A stretch of 64,000 nt of DNA, taken from NCBI GenBank assembly GCA_016791045.1, contig JAEUNO010000047.1:1-64000 (forward strand). Reading direction: 5' to 3'. The DNA is from Methyloversatilis sp. (GTDB taxonomy: Bacteria; Pseudomonadota; Gammaproteobacteria; Burkholderiales; Rhodocyclaceae). The notes under the pieces were generated by a model. The model had not been told where the DNA came from. It saw only the letters and a program-made list of their open reading frames with translations, and searched no databases. Position 1 is the first letter of the stretch. Each line of letters opens with the position of its first letter. The position numbers and the translations under genes are program-made. Below are positions 49,910 through 57,855 of the stretch, piece by piece.

Positions 49910-50716
49910 TTAACGCTTGATGGCCGGGGCGATGCTTTCGCCCGTGCCGTTGGCGGTCACACCCAGATAGCTCGACAGGGCGATGGTCACGTCCGAGCCG
50001 TACACCGGGTACGGGAAACGCTGCTGGCGGAAGCAGTCGTTGAGCCGCCGCTGCATGCTCCACAGCTCGCCCGACGACACGCGGTAGGCCGGCCACGATC
50101 CGAAGCCGCGCGCGGCATCCGGCCCCTTGGTCAGGTTGGGCAGATCCTGCAGACGGATGCGCTTGCCATCTTCGCCGTGACAGGTGACGCAGCCGAAATC
50201 GTGCGTGCCGCCGCGGTAGTTGAAGGCGCGCTTGCCGATTTCGTACATGCGCTTCTCTTCCGGATGGGCCATCGGCAGGTTGAACTTCATGCCGCGCGAT
50301 TCGGCGGAAATCCAGGCCACCAGAGCTTCGATGTTCTTCTGCTCACCCTTGCCGAACGGGGTCTTGGCCACCTCGTCGGCCGGAATGCCCTGCAGCGTTT
50401 CCATGCAGGTCAGCAGGCGGGATTCCAGATCCTGCACACGGTTGGTGTCGGCGAAATGGCGCGGCAGCGTGACGAAGGCGCCCTTGACGACGCCCGGCCC
50501 CTGGCCGAGATCACACTTTTCGAGTGTGGCCTTCTTCGGGCCGCGCGCTTCCTTCCACAACTCCTCGCCGCGCATTTCCCACAACTCGGCCGGATTGCCC
50601 TCGGCCAGCGCCTCGCGGTACTTGGCAATGCCATCGGCGGTGGCGTCGGCCAGCGCCGGCGTGGCAAACATGAGCGCGGACGCTGCAACGCAGGCGGCGT
50701 ATGTGCTGTTCTTCAT
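49910..50716 (-). CDS. soxA: SoxA cytochrome c subunit (one-heme type)
   Basis: A 268-residue periplasmic protein. The C-terminal heme motif CVTCH is at 176-180, and the catalytic/axial Cys228 is in NDCFRQQRFPYP. The N-terminal domain lacks a second CxxCH, having instead Cys in EKCDLG and LLTCMET that probably form a disulfide, so it is the monoheme SoxA form. With SoxX it couples thiosulfate oxidatively to the SoxY Cys. Ribosome binding site GGAGGAAG precedes ATG 50716. Confidence 0.95.
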   Translation of the reverse strand: MKNSTYAACVAASALMFATPALADATADGIAKYREALAEGNPAELWEMRGEELWKEARGPKKATLEKCDLGQGPGVVKGAFVTLPRHFADTNRVQDLESRLLTCMETLQGIPADEVAKTPFGKGEQKNIEALVAWISAESRGMKFNLPMAHPEEKRMYEIGKRAFNYRGGTHDFGCVTCHGEDGKRIRLQDLPNLTKGPDAARGFGSWPAYRVSSGELWSMQRRLNDCFRQQRFPYPVYGSDVTIALSSYLGVTANGTGESIAPAIKR

Positions 50717-50808
50717 GATCTCTTCCTCCAGTCCTTGACGGGATGATCCGGGCTGATGACGGGACCGGCCTGCTTCGGGTCGATCCTCGGTGCGACGACG
50801 AGCGGGGC

Positions 50809-51120
50809 TCAGGCCACGACGACTTCGTCGGTGCGCTTGTCGCCCTTGTTGTCCACCCAGCTCACGTTGACCTTGTCGCCCTTGGCGCCGCCGGCGAACT
50901 TGAACTGCAGGTACGGGTTCTTCGATACCGCCGGGCCGAACTGGGCGGCCAGCACGACACGGCCGTTGTGGGTGGCCGTCAGTTCGGTGATGTGATGGGC
51001 CGGAACCAGGGCGCCGGACGCGTCCTTGCGCTGACCGGTTTCCATGTCGTGGCTCATCAGGATCTTCACTTCGGTTTCAGTGCCATTGCTGGCGGCGCGG
51101 ATGCGCATCGGACCTGCCAT
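50809..51120 (-). CDS. soxZ: SoxZ sulfur carrier subunit
   Basis: A 103-residue protein of standard SoxZ length, an all-beta partner of SoxY (MRIRASNGTETEVKILMSHDMETG, HHITELTATHNGRVV, DEVVVA). No signal peptide, as in other SoxZ proteins, which are exported bound to SoxY. ATG 51120 has AAGGAG six bases upstream; the frame is open to 51183. Confidence 0.94.
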   Translation of the reverse strand: MAGPMRIRAASNGTETEVKILMSHDMETGQRKDASGALVPAHHITELTATHNGRVVLAAQFGPAVSKNPYLQFKFAGGAKGDKVNVSWVDNKGDKRTDEVVVA

Positions 51121-51170
51121 GTCTTGCTCCTTGGGTTGTGCGTGGGATGTGAACGAATTGCCGGCAGCTA

Positions 51171-51641
51171 TCAGCCGCCGCAACCGCCCAGCGTCACCTT
51201 GATTTCCTTGGACACCATGTAGAAGCTGCCGCCTGCCTTGACCAGCGCGAACACATTCGAGGTCTGGCCCATCTTCACGCGGGTGCTCACGTCAGCCATC
51301 GTGCCGGCCGGCAGCGTGAAGCTGGCAGCCAGCATGCTCGGATTCTTCTCGATCAGGATGGCGATGAATTCGGTGTCGGCGAGCGCGCTCTTGACGCCGA
51401 CCGGCACCACCGCTCCGTTCTCGGCGATGTCGGGGCCGCTGATCTGCACGTCCTTCGAATCGGCGGGCTTGCCGGCACCCAGCGCCTTGAGCGCTTCGTC
51501 CATCGCCTTGGCTTCGAACGCCGGCTTGTCCCATCCGGCCGCCTGCGCCTGTTGGGTCGTGATCAGGCCGGCGGCCACCAGCAGACCGAACAATCCGGCC
51601 GCGCTGCCGCTCTTCAGGACTTCCCTTCGCTGCGTGTTCAT
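51171..51641 (-). CDS. soxY: SoxY sulfur carrier subunit
   Basis: A 156-residue carrier. A Tat signal (RREVLKSGSAAGLFGL) ends near AQAAG. The C-terminal swinging arm GGCGG has Cys154, where the sulfur intermediates are bound, as in all functional SoxY. The beta domain includes PVGVKSALADTEFIAILIEKN. It lies 11 bp after soxD and 50 bp before soxZ. Confidence 0.97.
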   Translation of the reverse strand: MNTQRREVLKSGSAAGLFGLLVAAGLITTQQAQAAGWDKPAFEAKAMDEALKALGAGKPADSKDVQISGPDIAENGAVVPVGVKSALADTEFIAILIEKNPSMLAASFTLPAGTMADVSTRVKMGQTSNVFALVKAGGSFYMVSKEIKVTLGGCGG

Positions 51642-51652
51642 CCGTTTCCTCC

Positions 51653-52681
51653 TCAGTTTTCGGGCGAGCCCGACAATATCCATTTGATCAACGCAGCCGT
51701 GTCCGCGTCGCTGACATGCGCCTGGGGCGGCATTGCCACGTCGCCCCATGTGCCGCCGCCACCTGCCTTGACACGGCCGATGAGCTGCGATTCTGCCCCC
51801 TTGTCGTCCTTGTAGCGCTTCGCGATGTCGCGGAAGGACGGTCCGAGTATCTTGCCGGCGATGCCGTGACAGCCACTGCAACCGCTCTTCTTCATCAATT
51901 CCAGTGCAGGATGCGGCGCGGGTGCGGCCGCCCCGCCGCCGGCACCCTCGCTCGTCTGCTGCCCCCTTACCGCGCCGATGACCCGGTTCTGATCGGCGAG
52001 ATTGCCGTGTGCGTCGCGGGCGTAGTCCGGCAGGCTGGAGCCCATCGTGATCTGTGTCTTGCAGTTCTTCATGCAGGCCACGTTCTTCACGTCCGGCTTG
52101 CCCTTGATGTCCCACATGCCATGTTTTGTCGTCATGCCGTTGCGGTTCGGCATGCGTTTCTGAACTTCGGCGATGTTCCTGTCCGACAGCGTGAAGTCGG
52201 CCGGCACGATCTCGCCCAGATGAAGCAGGTAGGCGAGCACGGCATACACCTCGTCCGGGCTCAGCGACTTCGGTGCATTCCAGGGCATGGCGCGGTTGAT
52301 GTAGTCCCACAGCGTCGACAGCGTCGGCACCTTCATCAGCGTGCTGCGCTGCGGGGCGTCCTGCCGGATGTAGGCGCCGACGCGGCCGGTTTCAATGTCT
52401 TCCTTCGTCGTGCCGCCGACCAGCGGGGTGAAAACCTCGTTGCTTTCGCCGAAGCTGCCGTGACAGGCCGTGCATTTCGCCTCCCACAGTTCGATGCCCT
52501 GTTCGACCGAACCCTTGCCGGGTGGCAGGCCCTTGAAATCGGGACGCACATCGATGTCCCACGCCTTGACTTCGGACGGGGTGGCCGCACGGCCGACACC
52601 CGGAAAGTTGCTGTTGGCCGATGCGCCGGCCGCGGCTGCGATCAGGCAGCCCGCGAGGAGAAGTTCAGAAAACCTGGACAT
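51653..52681 (-). CDS. soxD: SoxD diheme cytochrome c subunit
   Basis: A 342-residue periplasmic cytochrome with two heme motifs, CTACH (70-74) and CSGCH (268-272), and a signal peptide ending GASANSN. With SoxC it forms sulfane dehydrogenase, taking six electrons from SoxY-bound sulfur. A Gly/Ala-rich linker (EGAGGGAAAPAP) separates the second heme domain. Its start overlaps the soxC end by 17 bp. Confidence 0.93.
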   Translation of the reverse strand: MSRFSELLLAGCLIAAAAGASANSNFPGVGRAATPSEVKAWDIDVRPDFKGLPPGKGSVEQGIELWEAKCTACHGSFGESNEVFTPLVGGTTKEDIETGRVGAYIRQDAPQRSTLMKVPTLSTLWDYINRAMPWNAPKSLSPDEVYAVLAYLLHLGEIVPADFTLSDRNIAEVQKRMPNRNGMTTKHGMWDIKGKPDVKNVACMKNCKTQITMGSSLPDYARDAHGNLADQNRVIGAVRGQQTSEGAGGGAAAPAPHPALELMKKSGCSGCHGIAGKILGPSFRDIAKRYKDDKGAESQLIGRVKAGGGGTWGDVAMPPQAHVSDADTAALIKWILSGSPEN

Positions 52682-53996
52682 TGCTCACGTCTCCGCTGTC
52701 CGCCAGCTTCCACGACTGGATGGCGTTGTTGTGATAGATCGACCGCGTGCCGCGCACCGCGCGCAGCTGCGCATAGGTGGGCTGCACGTAACCGCTGTCG
52801 TCCATGGCGCGCGACTGCAGGATCGCGGGACTGCCGTCCCACACCCAGTCGATGTTGAAGCGGGTCAGCGCCTTCGACAGTACCGGCGTTTCAAGCCGCG
52901 CGGTGCGCCAGTTGCGGCCGCCGTCGACCGATACGTCCACCCGCTTCACCTTGCCGCGGCCCGACCAGGCAAGACCGGTGATGTTGTGGAATCCCTTGTC
53001 GAGCAGGGTCTGGCCGCCGGACGGCGTCGTGATGACCGACTTGCATTCCTGGATCGAGGTGTATTGGCGGTGCGTGCCATCGGGCATCAGGTCGACGTAG
53101 TGCACCGCCTCGTCCTTGGTCGCCCAGGGCTGATCGCCGACTTCGATGCGGCGCAGCCACTTGACCCACGACACGCCCTGGACGCCGGGCACGACGAGGC
53201 GCAGCGGATATCCGTTCTCGGGGCGCAGCATTTCGCCGTTCTGGCCCCAGGCCACCAGTACGTCGTCCAGCGCGCGGTCGAGCGATATCGTGCGGGTCAT
53301 GCTTGAGCCGTCGGCTCCTTCGGCCAGCACGAACTTCGCCCGCTTGCGATCGATGCCGCAGTCGTCGAGCAGCACGGACAGCGGCACGCCGGTGAACTCC
53401 GAACAGGACAGCATGCCGTGCGAGTACTGTACCGTCGGCACGGCCACATTGCCCCATTCCATGCCGGTATTGGCGCCGCATTCGATGAAATGGATGCGCG
53501 ACACCGACGGCAGGCGCATCAGGTCGTCCATCGTGTAGACACGGGCTTCCTTCACCAGGCCGTTGATCATCAGCCGGTGACGCGCCGGATCGATGTCGTG
53601 CCAGCCCTGGTGGTGGCGTTCGAAATGCAGGCCGGAGGGCGTAATGATGCCGAACAGGCCCTGCAGCGGCGAGAACGAGACCGACGAGCCGGCCACGCGG
53701 GTCAGCCCGGGGCTTTCGCGGCGGCGCAGGCCCGCTTCGAACTGCGACGGGGCACCGTACGGACGTTCGGCGACCGGACGGCCCAGCGTGGTGCTGTGTT
53801 CGGGCAGCGTCAGGATGGCCGGATCGCCATCGGCGGCCCGTGCAACGGACGTCCCGGCCACGGCCATGCTGGCGCTGGCGAAGGCAGTGCGCAGGAAGTC
53901 GCGACGTCCGGCAGACACTTCCCGTATCTGCTCCGGCGACAGGAAGCCTTCCGGTGCGCGCTGGATGCGCCCGGGGCGTGGGGTGATCTGGGACAT
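52665..53996 (-). CDS. soxC: SoxC sulfane dehydrogenase molybdenum subunit
   Basis: A 443-residue sulfite-oxidase-fold Mo protein. Tat signal after an ~29-residue extension (GRRDFLRTAFASASMAV), then the Moco domain with Cys173 in HFIECGANTGMEW as the likely Mo ligand, and the C-terminal dimerisation domain (VDVSVDGGRNWRTARL). With SoxD it allows complete thiosulfate oxidation to sulfate without sulfur globules. The frame is open to 54443, but ATG 53996 gives the typical N terminus (MSQITPRPG). First structural gene of the operon, 2 bp after soxR. Confidence 0.95.
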   Translation of the reverse strand: MSQITPRPGRIQRAPEGFLSPEQIREVSAGRRDFLRTAFASASMAVAGTSVARAADGDPAILTLPEHSTTLGRPVAERPYGAPSQFEAGLRRRESPGLTRVAGSSVSFSPLQGLFGIITPSGLHFERHHQGWHDIDPARHRLMINGLVKEARVYTMDDLMRLPSVSRIHFIECGANTGMEWGNVAVPTVQYSHGMLSCSEFTGVPLSVLLDDCGIDRKRAKFVLAEGADGSSMTRTISLDRALDDVLVAWGQNGEMLRPENGYPLRLVVPGVQGVSWVKWLRRIEVGDQPWATKDEAVHYVDLMPDGTHRQYTSIQECKSVITTPSGGQTLLDKGFHNITGLAWSGRGKVKRVDVSVDGGRNWRTARLETPVLSKALTRFNIDWVWDGSPAILQSRAMDDSGYVQPTYAQLRAVRGTRSIYHNNAIQSWKLADSGDVSNVQVF

Positions 53997-53998
53997 GC

Positions 53999-54382
53999 TT
54001 ACTCCTGTTCGGACGCGAGTTCGAGCGACTTGCCCACCTTCTTCAGCGATGCCTTGCTGGGTCGGTGCGGCATGTTCAGCGAGTTGCCGGAGGCAATCTG
54101 GATGCAGACGGTGCGGCAGATCGACGGAAAATTCGGGTCGATGAGCTTGTAGAACACCATGGAGCCATCCTTGCGCCGGCCGACGATGCCGGCGCGGTAC
54201 AACATGTTGAGGTGACGGGACGTGTTGGTCTGGCTCAGACCGGACTGATCCACGACGTCGGCAACCGAACGTTCGCCGTCGCACAGGCAGTGCAGGATCT
54301 TCAGTCTTGCAGGTTCGGCCAGCAGTCCGAAGTAATCGGCCACCGACTCGAAAACCTTGTCCAGCTCGGGATCGTAATCCAC
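53999..54382 (-). CDS. soxR: SoxR ArsR-family repressor
   Basis: A 127-residue winged-helix regulator (LLAEPARLKILHCL, SQTNTSRHLNMLYRAGIVGRR). Cysteines in HCLCDGE and ICRTVCIQ could sense persulfide, as in other SoxR/SqrR/BigR proteins. Start GTG 54382 is chosen because GAGGAG lies 5-6 bases upstream; a longer frame to 54427 would run into the palindromic operator. It is the first gene before soxC and is divergent from the cytochrome/FCSD pair. Confidence 0.9.
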   Translation of the reverse strand: MDYDPELDKVFESVADYFGLLAEPARLKILHCLCDGERSVADVVDQSGLSQTNTSRHLNMLYRAGIVGRRKDGSMVFYKLIDPNFPSICRTVCIQIASGNSLNMPHRPSKASLKKVGKSLELASEQE

Positions 54383-54416
54383 GGCTGCTCCTCGTCTTGT
54401 CCTTGTTAGAATCAAA

Positions 54417-54438
54417 CATATGCGCAATTGCGCATATG
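54417..54438. promoter_or_regulatory. 22-bp perfect palindrome, probable SoxR operator
   Basis: Half-site CATATGCGCAA followed by its exact complement. It lies 35 bp upstream of the soxR start and about 140 bp upstream of the divergent cytochrome gene. ArsR-type sensors commonly bind such AT-flanked palindromes over their promoters. The flank to 54470 is A/T-rich (aataaatttattattttt), matching promoter DNA. Confidence 0.75.
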
Positions 54439-54579
54439 GTCAAGAATAAATTTATTATTTTTTCTACTTGAGAGGTGACGAGTTTTTGTCTAGCGTGTCG
54501 TTAGCTCGCAAGGTTCTTCACGACAGATGTGGAACAGGCGCGCCCGGACTACCACGAAGATTCCACGGAGGAGAACATT

Positions 54580-54900
54580 TTGAAAAAGAAACTGGCGGGC
54601 ACGGCGCTGCTGTGGCTTGGCCTCTCAATGGCCTGTGCGCAGGCCGCCGACCCGAACCTGGGACGCAATCTTGCAGCCACCTGCGCCAATTGCCACGGCA
54701 CCGACGGCAACAGCGCCGGCGGCATTCCCGGTCTTGCGGGCATGTCGAAAGCCAAGATGCTCGGCCTGATCAACGAGTTCCGCAGCGGCGCCAAGCCGGC
54801 GACGATCATGCATCAGCTGTCCAAGGGCTACACCGACAGTCAGCTTGACCTCATTGCTGACTACTTCGCGTCGCGCACACCGGTCGGAGGTGCCAAGTGA
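54580..54900 (+). CDS. monoheme class I cytochrome c (FccA/SoxE-like)
   Basis: A 106-residue periplasmic cytochrome: signal ending CAQAADP, heme motif CANCH, and Met-rich GLAGMSKAKMLGLI with a likely Met ligand. It is the probable electron acceptor of the downstream flavocytochrome c, as in FccAB or SoxEF pairs. The start is TTG 54580, with GGAGGAG about nine bases upstream; no ATG fits this frame. It overlaps the next gene by 4 bp (GTGA). Confidence 0.88.
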   Translation: MKKKLAGTALLWLGLSMACAQAADPNLGRNLAATCANCHGTDGNSAGGIPGLAGMSKAKMLGLINEFRSGAKPATIMHQLSKGYTDSQLDLIADYFASRTPVGGAK

Positions 54901-56171
54901 GCGCCGCGCGTCGTGGTTTCATCAAGGGCACGCTGGGCCTTTCGGCCATGGCGGCACTGTACGGCTGCGCCGGCGCCGGCAAGGGCGCCAAGGGCCATGT
55001 TGTCGTGGTCGGTGGCGGCTACGGCGGTGCGACTGCCGCGAAGTACATTTCGATGTGGAGTGAAGGCGGCATCCGCGTGACGCTGGTCGAGCGCAACGCG
55101 GCGTTCGTGTCCTGCCCGATCTCCAATCTGGTGATCGCGGGCGAGAAACAGCTGTCGGACATCACGATCGGCTATGAAGGGCTCGCAAAGTACGGCATCA
55201 CCGTGGTGCAGGACGATGTGACGGCAGTCGACGCCGATAAACGCATGATCAGGCTGGCACGTGGCGGCGATCTCGCCTACGACCGGCTGGTGCTGTCGCC
55301 GGGCGTGGACTTCATGTACGAGTCGCTACCGGGCATGGCCTCGGCAGCAGCGAAGGAAAACATCCTGCACGCGTGGAAGGCCGGTCCGCAGACGGTTGCA
55401 TTGCGCAAGCAGCTGGAGGCGATGCCCGACGGCGGCGTGTTTGCGATGACCATCCCGAAAGCGCCGTACCGCTGCCCGCCGGGGCCCTACGAGCGCGCCT
55501 GCATGGTCGCCCATTACCTGAAGCAGGCGAAGCCGAAGTCCAAGGTGCTGGTGCTGGACGCCAACGAGGAAATCGTGTCCAAGAAGGGCCTGTTCACCAA
55601 GGCCTGGGCCGACAGCTACAAGGGCATCATCGAATACCGGCCGCAGAGCGAGCTGCGTGATGTCGATGCCGGCAATCGCACGGCTATCCTTGAATTCGAC
55701 CAGGTCAAGGCGAGCGTGCTCAACGTCGTTCCGCCACAGCGCGCCGGTGACATTGCGGCCAAGTCGGGGCTGAAGCTGATCAACAACCGCTGGGTCGACA
55801 TCAACTGGCTGACGATGGAATCGACCAGTACGCCCAATATTCACGTGCTGGGCGACGCCATCTTCCCGGCGCCGACGATGCCCAAGTCCGGTCACATGGC
55901 CAATCAGCACGCCAAGGTCGCGGCGGCAGCCATCATCAACCTGATGTCCGGACAGCCGCCGTCCGATGCGCCGCTGGTGATGAACACCTGCTACAGCTTC
56001 GTCGATGCGACGAATGTGGTGCACGTGGCATCCGTGCATCCGTACGATGCGGCGACCAGGCAGCCGCAGCCGGTCAAGGGCGCTGGCGGTCTGTCGGCAG
56101 CCCCGACCGAGATGGAAGGCAAGTACGCACTTGCCTGGGCGCGCAACATCTGGGCCGACATGCTCACCTGA
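54897..56171 (+). CDS. fccB: flavocytochrome c sulfide dehydrogenase flavoprotein (FccB/SoxF)
   Basis: A 424-residue Tat-exported FAD protein (RRGFIKGTLGLSAMAALYGC). Dinucleotide motif HVVVVGGGYGGATAAKY, first redox Cys in FVSCPISN, IPKAPYRCPPGPYERAC, FAD-contact HVLGDAIFP, and a C-terminal FCSD-type domain with NTCYSFVD. It oxidises sulfide to zero-valent sulfur and passes electrons to its cytochrome, encoded just upstream. The GTG start overlaps that gene by 4 bp. It probably belongs to the same control region as soxR. Confidence 0.93.
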   Translation: MSAARRGFIKGTLGLSAMAALYGCAGAGKGAKGHVVVVGGGYGGATAAKYISMWSEGGIRVTLVERNAAFVSCPISNLVIAGEKQLSDITIGYEGLAKYGITVVQDDVTAVDADKRMIRLARGGDLAYDRLVLSPGVDFMYESLPGMASAAAKENILHAWKAGPQTVALRKQLEAMPDGGVFAMTIPKAPYRCPPGPYERACMVAHYLKQAKPKSKVLVLDANEEIVSKKGLFTKAWADSYKGIIEYRPQSELRDVDAGNRTAILEFDQVKASVLNVVPPQRAGDIAAKSGLKLINNRWVDINWLTMESTSTPNIHVLGDAIFPAPTMPKSGHMANQHAKVAAAAIINLMSGQPPSDAPLVMNTCYSFVDATNVVHVASVHPYDAATRQPQPVKGAGGLSAAPTEMEGKYALAWARNIWADMLT

Positions 56172-56189
56172 TCGTTGCTGCCTCAAGCC

Positions 56190-56232
56190 ACGCGGCCCGC
56201 ACATCGCGTTGATGTCCGGGCCGCGTGCTTTT
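56190..56232 (+). terminator. rho-independent terminator after fccB
   Basis: ACGCGGCCCG (56190-56199) pairs with CGGGCCGCGT (56217-56226), a 10-bp stem with a 17-base loop, followed by gcttttc. It sits 19 bp after the fccB stop and before dcd. Confidence 0.8.
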
Positions 56233-56306
56233 CTGCGCCGAACTTGCAACAATCGCGGTCTTTCGTGGCGCCCGGGCGCCCGCTTACGCATGTCGAGGGT
56301 ACGCAG

Positions 56307-56873
56307 ATGAGCATCAAAGCCGATCGCTGGATACGCCGCATGGCCGAGGAACAACGGATGATCGAGCCGTTCGAGGCGGGTCAGGTGCGCGAGGTCGATG
56401 GTCGGCGCATCGTGTCCTACGGCACCTCGAGCTACGGCTACGACGTGCGCTGCGCGGCCGAATTCAAGGTGTTCACGAACATCAACTCGACGATCGTCGA
56501 TCCAAAGACCTTCGATCCGAATTCCTTCGTCGAAATGAACAGCGAGTCCTGCATCATTCCGCCGAACTCGTTCGCGCTGGCGCGCACGGTCGAGTACTTC
56601 CGCGTGCCGCGCAACGTGCTGGTGGTTTGTCTAGGCAAAAGCACCTATGCGCGCTGCGGCATCATCGTGAATGTGACCCCGCTCGAACCCGAATGGGAAG
56701 GTCACGTCACGCTGGAGTTCTCCAACACCACGCCGCTTCCGGCACGCATCTACGCCAACGAAGGCGTGGCGCAGATGCTGTTCTTCGAGTCCGACGAGCC
56801 GTGCGAAACCTCGTATCGCGACCGCGGTGGCAAGTATCAGGGGCAGACCGGCGTCACGCTGCCCAAGATCTGA
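56307..56873 (+). CDS. dcd: dCTP deaminase
   Basis: A 188-residue enzyme of standard length. It deaminates dCTP to dUTP for thymidylate synthesis. Seen: [39 protein letters not shown] (nucleotide loop with catalytic residues), [18 protein letters not shown] with the catalytic Glu, and the C-terminal [12 protein letters not shown]. The frame is open to 56175, but ATG 56307 gives the standard start [10 protein letters not shown]. Confidence 0.96.
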   Translation: MSIKADRWIRRMAEEQRMIEPFEAGQVREVDGRRIVSYGTSSYGYDVRCAAEFKVFTNINSTIVDPKTFDPNSFVEMNSESCIIPPNSFALARTVEYFRVPRNVLVVCLGKSTYARCGIIVNVTPLEPEWEGHVTLEFSNTTPLPARIYANEGVAQMLFFESDEPCETSYRDRGGKYQGQTGVTLPKI

Positions 56874-57028
56874 CGCGGTTTTCGTGCGCAAATGCACGCT
56901 TTCCGCATGCATTTGCCCGCGAATCGATACCAAGCGTTACACGGCGCTGCGACGTGACTTTATGAACAGTCCGCCCTGACGGCCCCACCTAGACTCCGCT
57001 CACTTTCACGAATCACTGCGGAGCCGTC

Positions 57029-57697
57029 ATGTTCAGGAATCTTCTTCTCGCTTCAGGTCTTGCCATCGCCTCGACGGGCGCCTTTGCCTCGCTCGACGTG
57101 CCCTGGATCGACGGCCTCGAAAACACCGGTACCGGCTTCGATGCCGGGATGACCGACACCCGCTACAGCTTCACGGCGATCGCCGGCACGGCGACCGGCA
57201 CCGACGGCTACGGCGTCGTGACCACCGGTTCGGGCTTTCCTTTCGGTTCCTGGCTCGCCAACAACTGGGATTCGGTCTGGCTGACGCCGTCCGCCAATGC
57301 GGCGCAAAGCTACGATCCGTCGACCGCCGGCCTGTACAAGTGGTCGATCAGCTTCGATCTGACCGGATATGACCCGTCGGCGTCCGGATTTTCCGGTCGC
57401 TGGGCGTCGGACAACAGCGGTTACGTCGTTTTCAACGGCGCCACCATTTCGACCGGCTCGTCCTTCAACAGCTGGACGTCGTTTGCCGCGACGACCGGCT
57501 TCGTTGCCGGCGTGAATACGATTGACTTCTTCGTCACCAACGGCGCGCAGGGCAGCGGCAACCCGACCGGTGTGCGCGTCGAATTCCTCGACAGCTACAC
57601 GTCGGTCGCTGCTCCGGTGCCGGAACCGGCATCCTACGCAATGATTCTCGCCGGTCTTCTGGTCGTTGGCGGCGTCGCCCGTCGCCGTCTCGGCTGA
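57029..57697 (+). CDS. PEP-CTERM sorting domain protein
   Basis: A 222-residue exported protein: signal peptide (LLLASGLAIASTGAFA), a Gly/Ser/Thr-rich beta domain with no cysteine and several Trp (GKW-type sugar-binding-like strands such as LYKWSISFDLTGYDPS), and a PEP-CTERM tail (VPEPASYAMILAGLLVVGG, then ARRRLG). Exosortase would process the tail. The main domain is not recognised; it may be matrix-associated. A strong terminator follows. Confidence 0.85.
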   Translation: MFRNLLLASGLAIASTGAFASLDVPWIDGLENTGTGFDAGMTDTRYSFTAIAGTATGTDGYGVVTTGSGFPFGSWLANNWDSVWLTPSANAAQSYDPSTAGLYKWSISFDLTGYDPSASGFSGRWASDNSGYVVFNGATISTGSSFNSWTSFAATTGFVAGVNTIDFFVTNGAQGSGNPTGVRVEFLDSYTSVAAPVPEPASYAMILAGLLVVGGVARRRLG

Positions 57698-57724
57698 CCG
57701 CACCCGCGCGTCCGCAGCATCCTG

Positions 57725-57756
57725 TCCGGGCCGCCCAGTGCGGCCCGGATTGTTTT
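57725..57756 (+). terminator. rho-independent terminator
   Basis: TCCGGGCCGC (57725-57734) pairs with GCGGCCCGGA (57740-57749), a 10-bp stem with a 5-base loop, followed by ttgtttt. It closes the PEP-CTERM gene. Confidence 0.85.
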
Positions 57757-57855
57757 GAGACTTCGAACTGATACCATCGCGCGCTCAAGATTGCAGGTTC
57801 TCTGCAACCCGGGGCGCCACGTCAGGGCGCTCCTGCCATCACACAGGTTGACGCC

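Noticed and set aside
54383-54427. Longer soxR start at 54427
   Set aside because: It would place the N terminus inside the 22-bp palindrome and lacks a ribosome binding site; GTG 54382 has one.
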